From: Bacteroidota bacterium
GTDB taxonomy: Bacteria > Bacteroidota > Bacteroidia > Chitinophagales > UBA2359
NCBI GenBank assembly: GCA_020627525.1
Contig: JAHDGP010000065.1
Coordinates: 1 to 14,640 of the forward strand
Direction of reading: 5' to 3'
Length of the DNA: 14,640 nt
The notes beneath the pieces were generated by a model. The model saw only the letters and a list, made by a program, of their open reading frames with translations. It did no database searches and was not told the origin of the DNA. Positions 8,901 through 13,509 of this stretch are shown in pieces; the stretch's first letter is position 1; every line of letters begins with the position of its first letter. Position numbers and translations under genes: made by a program.

Positions 8901-9163
8901 ATATTCGAAATATTGGGTTTAATTTATTCCCTAACCCTGCAACTGATTTAATTCAGATTGAGATGGATCTAGATGTTCCTACAAGCGCAAACTTTGTTTT
9001 GCACAACTCAGCTGGGCAAGCGGTTTATCAAAAAAATGTAGACTTAATGCAAGGTCCACAAACAATTAAAATGAATATTGGTTCTTTACCACAAGGTGTT
9101 TATTACTATGATTTCAATTCTGAGTCATTTGATATTAATGGCAAAGTCTTGGTTATTGAATAG
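5963..9163 (+). CDS. secreted reprolysin-like zinc metallopeptidase with T9SS type A sorting domain
   Basis: This 1066-residue protein has a signal peptide ending FVSVNAQ and a propeptide to about residue 200. Cys177 (KKMNCLAED) could act as a cysteine switch, which is inference. The metzincin catalytic domain starts near MRTYRLAVATTIEY (about 203), with the zinc site HEMGHQFGGNH at 339-349 and the Met-turn TIMAYAG around Met377. Beta domains follow: Ig/PKD-like from about 427, an FnIII-like module at about 762-862 (FEWGALDGATEYAIEVA), and a CSPG/cadherin-like repeat at about 864-965. The type A sorting domain begins at LFPNPATDLIQIEM (about 988) and runs to the end. It should be exported, secreted by the type IX system and cut or anchored at the surface, digesting extracellular protein. 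It is transcribed from its own divergent promoter. Confidence 0.93.
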   Translation: MKYTFNFFLNLIILLSFVSVNAQNSYWQKTHPSKIEIKGEQHIKATKFACFELNIENLKEELKNAPLEFTDEAAYKPVVVKLPMPDGSIQNFAVVESPIMSPGLGEKFPSIKTYTANGIEDKSAILRFDITPKGFHAMILKADETVFIDPYSSLDTENYIVYNKSDFIVPEGKKMNCLAEDHLHYTDAEFEAAAKAAAIGEEMRTYRLAVATTIEYSNFHGGTVEGVMAAIVTTVNRVVGVYRRDLSINMILIEDNDVLVNIDSDSFSNNDAIAMLTQNAQFLNATIGLGAYDIGHVFSTGGGGIAAFGSVCQASFKAQGVTGTNSPIGDPFDIDYVSHEMGHQFGGNHTFNGNVGACNGNRVSTAAYEPGSGTTIMAYAGICGSHNIQNRSDAYFHLHSIREIEIYTQFQQGDNCPDITETGNTPPTVETAVSTGHTIPINTPFELIGSAEDAEGDSLTYCWEQRDLGFAGNPQTPMGNAPLFRSYSPTNSPIRTFPKMSDILNQVQIRGEILPSYTRGMEFTLAVRDNNPSGGGVASNFVELEVVEEAGPFVVTGPSEPVNWIGGESVLVEWDVAGTDVNPVNCAAVDIYFSIDEGANFDFVLAEGVTNDGTANVTLPEDLNLETTEGRIKIKGANNVFFNVNHSDITYELPKVEILTDVNQLSLCKGDQITVPVYVDITDGYESTVTLSLAGLPIGWTGEFSENPIEAPDTVDLVLTTGANSSGAFALNVNAFSNSLTTIPLAIEATILEESLLTTPPALQVPADGENLSQADETISFEWGALDGATEYAIEVATNPLFTEGSIVETFVGIPQASYDVPADTLGENQLYYWRVYANNNCQLGVVSEVFAFNLQEANSNNANPAIKEGDPFIVYPEELKSIRVGNLSIDDDNGPSDLVFTLKAVPQNGNLLLSGIVLEVGDAFTQKNINDRDLEYKHVELNNEDADTFLFDLTDGHGGFLYNQTFNIEIDYTYGSIEDIRNIGFNLFPNPATDLIQIEMDLDVPTSANFVLHNSAGQAVYQKNVDLMQGPQTIKMNIGSLPQGVYYYDFNSESFDINGKVLVIE

Positions 9164-9213
9164 TATAATTTTAATTGATATTTGATAAATAAATTTTTTT
9201 TAAACGATTTTTT

Positions 9214-9259
9214 AATGGCTCTGTAATTACCCATCTTTGAAGGGAATTACAGAGCCATT
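9214..9259. repeat. strong hairpin after the metallopeptidase gene, possible terminator-like element
   Basis: Arms 9214-9228 (AATGGCTCTGTAATT) and 9245-9259 are perfect reverse complements over 15 bp. CCC (9230-9232) can extend the stem with GGG (9242-9244) around a one-base bulge. It begins 50 bases after the metallopeptidase stop. Neither strand has a T-run straight after the stem, so a classical intrinsic terminator is not supported. An mRNA-end stabiliser, processing site or copy of a small palindromic repeat family are alternatives. Confidence 0.7.
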
Positions 9260-9400
9260 TAAGAATTACTGTACTTGAAAATTCTTTTAAACAATTAGAT
9301 AAAGTCGGCGTTTTATTAATAGTAAACTCAAAAAAAACAATGTCATACAAATTCAATTTTTCATTTTTCACTTTGATCTTAAAAATGTAAATATTGAATT

Positions 9401-9447
9401 TAAGTATCAATTCAAATTTGTTATACATTGTTTTGATTTGATACTTA
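9401..9447. repeat. 16-nt-arm imperfect inverted repeat upstream of the Omp85-like gene
   Basis: The arm at 9401-9416 (TAAGTATCAA-T-TCAAA) pairs with 9432-9447 (TTTGA-T-TTGATACTTA) with one T/T mismatch, leaving a 15-base loop. It ends 57 bases before the start codon at 9505, so it may be an operator or leader structure of that gene. Confidence 0.6.
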
Positions 9448-9504
9448 TATAAGCCATTCTTTATTGAAATTGGAATAATGTGATCTTATAGGAAACCATT
9501 TGAA

Positions 9505-10773
9505 ATGAATTTTAATAAAATATTTATAATTAGTCTTTTAGTATTGTGCTCCCAGTATTTGGTTGCGCAGCAGATCGACTTATCCTCTATTCGTTTTGAA
9601 GGCAATAAGAAAACTAAAACAACTTATTTAAAACGGTTTCTTAATAGTAAAATAGGTGCATCTATTGATACCACTAAACTGAGAAAAGATGCTCAACGAT
9701 TGCGAAGGCTAAATGCATTTGCAGATGTGAATTATGAAATAGTGGAGACGACCAGCGGGAAAGAGGTGGTTTTTAACTGCAAAGAAGTACATACTTTGTT
9801 GCCAATATTTGGGTTTGGAGTATTGCCTGAAAACGAATGGGTGCAACTTGGCGCATTAGATGTAAATGCTTTTGGAAAAGGAATTGAAACTTATGCATTT
9901 TATCAGTATAACAGAAGGTCAACAGTTGGTTTTGGAATAAAAATTCCGCATTACAGAGGATCGAAATTTGGATTTATTATAAACGGGCTTCATTGGGAAT
10001 CAGAAGAGCCGCTTTATTTTGAAAACAATACATTGCAATATTTGTATAAAAACAACAGCCTGCTTTTAGGGGTGAGTTATGAGCTAAATTACAACAACAA
10101 AATAGAATTTGGCGGAAGCTTGTTTGAAGAAAAATACTTGAAATTAAGCGAGCCTAAAGATGAACTGCCAGGACCAAATGATGTTGCGTTGACCAAGTTT
10201 TTGTTTAAACTCAATCACCGTTTTGACAACATCGACTACTTTTTTCATTACCGAAATGGTATTTCAAATTTTTCATCCGCACAATTGGTGTTTAGTGAAA
10301 ACACGGACAAAGCTTTTTACATATTTGACAATGATTTCAGGTTTTACAAAAGATTATCTCAAAAAGGCAACTTTGTAGGTAGATGGATTGTTGGAGTTGC
10401 TCAAAACAACTTTAGCCCTTTTGCACCATTTACGGTGGATGGTCATATAAATTTGAGAGGTATTGGAAATAGGATTACCAGAGCATCAGCCATAACAAGT
10501 TTAAATTTAGAATATCGCCACACTATATATGATGATAAAAAAATAGCTGTTCAGACGAATCTTTTTGTAGACCAAGCCTCTTGGCGTGAACCTGGAAAAA
10601 AATGGTTAGTAGAAAATCAAAAATTTGAAGAAACTTATAGAATGACAGTGGGTGGAGGACTGAGATTCATTCATCAAAAAATTTATAATGCCGTTTTTAG
10701 AATAGACATAGGCTATGAACCAATCAATACAAAAGAGGTAGGCGCAGTAATAGGTATTGGACAGTATTTTTAA
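9505..10773 (+). CDS. Omp85-like outer-membrane barrel protein with a single POTRA domain
   Basis: This 422-residue protein has a signal peptide (MNFNKIFIISLLVLCSQYLV, cleaved near residue 22). One POTRA-type domain follows at about 26-95 (IRFEGNKKTKTTYLKRFL, then LRKDAQRLRRLNAFADVNYEI). The remainder consists of barrel strands ending in GIGQYF with a terminal Phe. LRGIGNR (Arg318-Gly319) matches the position of the conserved RG motif in the barrel loop of BamA/TamA/FhaC proteins. One POTRA is fewer than in BamA, and the total is about half of BamA length, so this is not BamA itself. A compact Omp85 paralogue inserting or translocating an unknown substrate is the best call. AGGAAA at 9490-9495 may assist initiation. 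It appears monocistronic. Confidence 0.75.
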   Translation: MNFNKIFIISLLVLCSQYLVAQQIDLSSIRFEGNKKTKTTYLKRFLNSKIGASIDTTKLRKDAQRLRRLNAFADVNYEIVETTSGKEVVFNCKEVHTLLPIFGFGVLPENEWVQLGALDVNAFGKGIETYAFYQYNRRSTVGFGIKIPHYRGSKFGFIINGLHWESEEPLYFENNTLQYLYKNNSLLLGVSYELNYNNKIEFGGSLFEEKYLKLSEPKDELPGPNDVALTKFLFKLNHRFDNIDYFFHYRNGISNFSSAQLVFSENTDKAFYIFDNDFRFYKRLSQKGNFVGRWIVGVAQNNFSPFAPFTVDGHINLRGIGNRITRASAITSLNLEYRHTIYDDKKIAVQTNLFVDQASWREPGKKWLVENQKFEETYRMTVGGGLRFIHQKIYNAVFRIDIGYEPINTKEVGAVIGIGQYF

Positions 10774-10882
10774 AAATAGGAACTTGAAGTAATTCTTTTT
10801 AAAAAAATGTAATCCTGCAAAGGATCAAATTTTCAACTTAATCTTCCTAAACTTTGTTAATAAAATTGATTTTCCATATTCT

Positions 10883-10901
10883 ATATCGTATATTGCGATA
10901 T
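10883..10901. promoter_or_regulatory. palindrome immediately before the regulator gene, possible operator
   Basis: ATATCG (10883-10888) and CGATAT (10896-10901) form an inverted repeat with a 7-base spacer, ending 5 bases before the ATG of a helix-turn-helix gene. Such a site could be bound by that regulator for autoregulation; this is inference from position and symmetry. Confidence 0.4.
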
Positions 10902-10906
10902 GAAAT

Positions 10907-11431
10907 ATGAAAGATATGAATCAATCACAATTAAGAATGAAGTCCCAAGATATTGTCATTTTATTTAAAATCTTATCTAAAGGGGAAAAGGAATGGTATC
11001 ATCATACTATTGCAAAGGAACTGCATATGAGTCAGTCAGAGGTGAGTGAGTCTTTGAAAAGGTCTTCTTATTCTGGTTTGATAGATTCTTCCAGAAAAAA
11101 AGTATCTAAACTTAGCTTGATTGATTTTATTGAATTCGGTATAAAATATACATTTCCTCAAAAACCTGGACCCATTGCAAGAGGATTTCCGACAGTTCAT
11201 TCTGCCCCGCCTTTAAACAATATTATTCTTAGTGATGAAATTTATGTTTGGCCTGACTCATTAGGAAGTGTAAAAGGTCAATCAATTATACCTTTATATA
11301 AAAGCGTCACTAAAGCTATTGTTTCCGATCCAAAACTATATGAGTTTTTAGTTTTAGTCGATTCTGTCAGAATAGGAAAAGTAAGGGAAATAAAATTAGC
11401 AGTTAAGTTACTTAGAGAAAAGTGTGTATAA
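10907..11431 (+). CDS. winged-helix-type DNA-binding protein of unknown role
   Basis: The N-terminal part (about residues 12-75) has the pattern of a MarR-like winged helix. HHTIAKELHMSQSEVSESLKRSSYSGLI (about 32-59) reads as helix-turn-recognition helix, and SSRKKVSKLSLIDFI as the wing region. The C-terminal half carries a distinctive stretch, GPIARGFPTVHSAPPL (88-103), then IYVWPDSLGSVKGQSIIPLY (112-131) and DPKLYEFLVLVDSVRIGK, which looks like a conserved family signature rather than a ligand domain I can name. Length is 174 residues. ATG 10907 was chosen; ATG 10916 would remove three residues. It overlaps the next gene by 8 bases and has a palindrome just before its start, a layout shared by many autoregulated two-gene modules, including toxin-antitoxin pairs. 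No toxin domain is seen, so that role is not claimed. Confidence 0.7.
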   Translation: MKDMNQSQLRMKSQDIVILFKILSKGEKEWYHHTIAKELHMSQSEVSESLKRSSYSGLIDSSRKKVSKLSLIDFIEFGIKYTFPQKPGPIARGFPTVHSAPPLNNIILSDEIYVWPDSLGSVKGQSIIPLYKSVTKAIVSDPKLYEFLVLVDSVRIGKVREIKLAVKLLREKCV

Positions 11432-11621
11432 CAATGTGCAATTATCAAATGAGCTTGAAAATTCTGAAAAAAGAGTTATTGAATATTTAGCAAAAATGGC
11501 AAACTTCATCCTTGAACATTCATCAAAAGATGAGATTATTGAGTGTCATTTATTTGAACCAGAAAGAAAAAATATAATAATTCAAAAATTAACCGATTTA
11601 TCAAAATCAATTAAAGCCTAA
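11424..11621 (+). CDS. 65-residue hypothetical protein coupled to the winged-helix gene
   Basis: A GTG start at 11424 overlaps the regulator gene by 8 bases (GTG 11436 is an alternative). The product is helical and charged, with ENSEKRVIEYLAKMANFILE (12-31) as a likely amphipathic helix and KNIIIQKLTDLSKSIK near the end. It has no membrane segment, signal peptide or motif I recognise. The overlap implies coupled translation and a shared role. It may be a complete small partner protein or the remnant of a longer downstream gene; the frame ends cleanly 29 bases before the converging tatA. Confidence 0.55.
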   Translation: MYNNVQLSNELENSEKRVIEYLAKMANFILEHSSKDEIIECHLFEPERKNIIIQKLTDLSKSIKA

Positions 11622-11650
11622 TATTAAGCATTTAAAGGATTCCGTTTCGA

Positions 11651-11833
11651 CTACTTCTTCTCTTCTTCCTTGATTCCAGACTCTAATTCCTCTTTGATAG
11701 TACTCTTAGCAGCATTAAACTCACGTATCCCTTTTCCAAGACCACGCATTAATTCTGGAATTTTTCTACCACCGAAAAGAAGTAAAACAGCAAATAAAAT
11801 AACAATCCATTCAATTCCACCTGGTAAACCCAT
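11651..11833 (-). CDS. tatA: Sec-independent translocase subunit TatA
   Basis: This 60-residue protein has the normal TatA architecture. A short N-terminal membrane helix (GIEWIVILFAVLLLFGGRKIPEL) contains the FGGRKIPEL hinge, followed by the amphipathic helix MRGLGKGIREFNAAKSTIKEEL and a charged tail EEEKK. TatA multimers form the passage for folded proteins in the twin-arginine pathway in the inner membrane. No tatB or tatC is adjacent; Bacteroidota commonly scatter the tat genes. The start is ATG at 11833. It lies downstream of gldD in the same direction after a 120-base gap that holds a promoter-like element, so it is probably transcribed on its own. Confidence 0.92.
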   Translation of the reverse strand: MGLPGGIEWIVILFAVLLLFGGRKIPELMRGLGKGIREFNAAKSTIKEELESGIKEEEKK

Positions 11834-11858
11834 AATAAATTTATTTAATTATATACTG

Positions 11859-11866
11859 CAAAATTA
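11859..11866 (-). promoter_or_regulatory. possible -7 element of the tatA promoter
   Basis: On the minus strand the octamer TAATTTTG (11866-11859) matches TAnnTTTG and lies 25 bases before the tatA start codon. The nearest upstream TTG (11894-11892) is 25 bases away, a little too far for the consensus, so the call is tentative. Confidence 0.35.
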
Positions 11867-11953
11867 ATGCAAAACTGCGTTTTATTGTTGCCAATTCTGT
11901 TTAAAAAACAAAAATAAGTGCAAATTAGTTTAAGAATCTATTTAAAATGCCAC

Positions 11954-12589
11954 TTAGTTATCTAAAAGACTAGCAGTAGCGCTGGACCCTTCTTGCCATT
12001 CAAAGGTTTCAATCATATTCAAAATATCTGTTTTTATAAATTGAATAGCTGGCTGTATAGAATCGTAATTTGGAGTTGATGAAAAATACAAAGAGCCAAA
12101 AATATAGTGATCGGTGCTGTCAGTTAGGTAAAATTGCATAGAGGAAGCCGCATTTCCGCCAACATCTGAAAACAAACCATAAACATCTTTGTCCGTCATT
12201 ATTTGTCTTTGATCAATGTATTCTGCCTTTTTGATATGCTTAGAGGTCAATTTATGCGCATCTTCAATAAGATTCATCAGTTTGGTATGGTCTTCCACAT
12301 TCATATAACTCAGATGAAATCTGGCATTGAGGTCTTTAAATACAATATCCATCCAACAATCTTGATCTTCATTTTTTCTTTTTAGATCGGGGCTTCTATC
12401 CACATTGGCATAAGTTGGGATGTCAAAAACAAAGGGACACCCTTCATTAGAATAGTGTTGATATACTTTTGCAGGCAGGTCCATTTTGGGGTAAGCTTTT
12501 GGTTTTGGCGTGTAAGTATCACTACTGCAAGCGTTGAGCGAGAGCAAAATAATTACCACAAAAGCAAAAAGGTTTAGGACTTTTAACAT
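11954..12589 (-). CDS. gldD: gliding motility lipoprotein GldD
   Basis: This is an outer- or inner-leaflet lipoprotein required for gliding and type IX secretion in Flavobacterium johnsoniae; the molecular role of GldD is not settled. The signal peptide LNLFAFVVIILLSLNAC ends in a lipobox cysteine. Family motifs follow in order: YTPKPKAYPKMDLP, CPFVFDIPTYA, CWMDIVFKDLNARFHLSY, VYGLFSDVGGNAASSMQFYLTDST, HYIFGSLYFSSTPNYDSI and ILNMIETFEW. Length (about 211 residues) fits. The start at ATG 12589 is preferred over an in-frame TTG at 12595. The usual neighbour gldE is not in the window, so gldD here sits outside the mutY/ssb/gldE arrangement known from other genomes. Confidence 0.92.
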   Translation of the reverse strand: MLKVLNLFAFVVIILLSLNACSSDTYTPKPKAYPKMDLPAKVYQHYSNEGCPFVFDIPTYANVDRSPDLKRKNEDQDCWMDIVFKDLNARFHLSYMNVEDHTKLMNLIEDAHKLTSKHIKKAEYIDQRQIMTDKDVYGLFSDVGGNAASSMQFYLTDSTDHYIFGSLYFSSTPNYDSIQPAIQFIKTDILNMIETFEWQEGSSATASLLDN

Positions 12590-12683
12590 ACTCAAATTAA
12601 CGGCTTTATTTTGATTGGAAGTATGTTTTTGAAAAAATTAACAAAAAGATGAACCAGGATTTTTACCCTAGTCCATCTATTTC

Positions 12684-12713
12684 AATCCTTTAGGGGGAAA
12701 AGGATTTGTTTTT
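12684..12713 (+). terminator. hairpin with T-rich tail, possible plus-strand terminator
   Basis: AATCCTTT (12684-12691) pairs with AAAGGATT (12699-12706) around an A-GGGGG-A loop, and TGTTTTT follows at 12707-12713. The orientation is puzzling because no plus-strand gene precedes it; an antisense or small RNA, or a structured element in the leader of minus-strand gldD, are alternatives. Confidence 0.35.
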
Positions 12714-12762
12714 AAGTTCATTAAAATGTAAAGGTTGTTGTTGGTTAAGCTGAACCATCTCA

Positions 12763-12927
12763 TTAGAATATAAAGCTTTGTAAATGACGCTTTTCTGCTT
12801 CTAATTTTTCAATGTCAATGCTTTGTCTTTCAAGAAAGGCAGGGACATAAAATGGTTCGCTGTTCATTGCCAATTGTTTTTGCTTGTACCGTTTGGCGAT
12901 TCTGTTAAGTTTTAATTTGATGTTCAT
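12763..12927 (-). CDS. 54-residue basic hypothetical protein
   Basis: An ATG at 12927 opens a 54-codon frame ending TAA at 12763. The product starts with a strongly basic helix (MNIKLKLNRIAKRYKQKQLA), then SEPFYVPAFLERQSIDIEKL, then a charged helix. The ordered residue pattern and absence of low-complexity runs favour real coding. I do not recognise the family; there is no signal peptide or membrane segment. It lies between a strong terminator upstream (12984-13015) and gldD downstream, on the same strand as both; 173 bases separate it from gldD. Confidence 0.5.
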   Translation of the reverse strand: MNIKLKLNRIAKRYKQKQLAMNSEPFYVPAFLERQSIDIEKLEAEKRHLQSFIF

Positions 12928-12983
12928 AATTTAAAAATTTTAATGTGTTATTGAAAAATGTGTTGTTTCATTGTTGTTTGCCC

Positions 12984-13015
12984 AAAAAAAAACCGACTTA
13001 CTTACAGCAAGTCGG
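12984..13015 (-). terminator. strong intrinsic terminator, minus strand
   Basis: On the minus strand CCGACTTGC (13015-13007) pairs with GTAAGTCGG (13001-12993), nine pairs including one G-U, around a TGTAA loop. Nine T follow at once (12992-12984). This is a textbook Rho-independent terminator 33 bases after the stop of the 46-codon frame. It implies that a minus-strand transcript arises between here and recA. Confidence 0.8.
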
Positions 13016-13048
13016 GCATATAATTTATTATATTTTTGTAAAAGATCT

Positions 13049-13189
13049 TCAGACCTTCAACTTTTCCGACTTGACTTTTCTAAAACCAAAACAATCCAAA
13101 CAAGTGCCTCTGTGAGAGCCAGCTCTGACAAGTAAATTTGCTGCGGCAAAAACTTGCAATTTGGTATTTTGATCATTGTATAAAAGCAT
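13049..13189 (-). CDS. 46-residue hypothetical protein with a CxxC motif
   Basis: ATG at 13189 opens a 46-codon frame ending TGA at 13049: a mixed N-terminal part (MLLYNDQNTKLQVFAAANLL), then GSHRGTCLDCFGFRK with Cys30 and Cys33 spaced as CxxC, and a basic tail KVKSEKLKV. The strong terminator just downstream supports transcription here. A different frame (13239-13057) overlaps it but shows no motif. The two cysteines could bind metal, though a single CxxC is not diagnostic. No family is recognised, and the transcript could instead be a small RNA. Confidence 0.42.
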   Translation of the reverse strand: MLLYNDQNTKLQVFAAANLLVRAGSHRGTCLDCFGFRKVKSEKLKV

Positions 13190-13509
13190 AGTTTATTATT
13201 ATTTTTACGTATGTTGTTGTATAATATTAAACCATCCAAATTCTATATTGGTTCAATTGTTTTGAAAAATATTTTATTTACTTTTTGTGACTTTAAATAA
13301 AATAAAATGTCATTAATAATGTTTTTTTGAAATAAAATGTTTATCTTTGATGATATTTATATTAATTTTGAAATATTAATACAAGGCGAGATGATGTTGA
13401 ATGAGATAGGATATGGAACAACAAGTGAATTAAACACTCACTATTAAGATACTTTAGAATAACAATTAAGAATAAAATTATAATTAAAAACATCATTTAA
13501 ATTAGAAAA
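13190..13509. other. AT-rich region and long leader upstream of recA
   Basis: No large gene is present. Two -7-like octamers, TATCTTTG (13342-13349) and TAATTTTG (13363-13370), lie 140-160 bases before recA, but neither has a TTTG at the usual distance upstream. An 11-base direct repeat AAATAAAATGT occurs at 13300-13310 and 13330-13340. An 18-codon frame (13391-13447) lies in the presumed leader. I see no recognisable SOS box, but the SOS motif of this group is not known to me. Confidence 0.45.
13391..13447 (+). CDS. possible 18-codon upstream frame in the recA leader
   Basis: ATG ATG at 13391 opens MMLNEIGYGTTSELNTHY ending TAA at 13445-13447, 62 bases before recA. GGCGAG (13385-13390) directly precedes the ATG. 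It might be a leader peptide, but a frame of this length can easily occur by chance. Confidence 0.2.
   Translation: MMLNEIGYGTTSELNTHY

Larger units (their letters stand above)
9164..9504. other. 341-bp intergenic region with two strong hairpins
   Basis: No credible gene is seen. The region is very AT-rich and contains two structured elements, listed separately (9214-9259 and 9401-9447). The only long frame here, on the minus strand, is low-complexity K/N/I/F-rich sequence that runs through the first hairpin and is judged non-coding. Confidence 0.55.

Noticed and set aside
9171..9428. 85-codon minus-strand frame
   Set aside because: Composition is what AT-rich non-coding DNA gives, it runs through a perfect 15-bp hairpin, and it matches no family I know.
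10816..10840. Short stem ATCC/GGAT after the Omp85-like gene as a terminator
   Set aside because: Only four base pairs and no proper T-run; too weak to call.
10900..10965. Alternative ATG at 10900 opening a different frame before the winged-helix gene
   Set aside because: The frame is short and lacks features; the 174-residue frame starting at 10907 carries the clear helix-turn-helix.
13057..13239. 60-codon minus-strand frame overlapping the 46-codon CxxC frame
   Set aside because: Low-complexity N/K/I-rich start and no motif. The alternative frame at 13189-13049 has a better residue pattern; both cannot easily be coding.
13360..13381. TATTAAT/ATTAATA inverted repeat before recA
   Set aside because: Seven A/T-only pairs in very AT-rich DNA are expected by chance.
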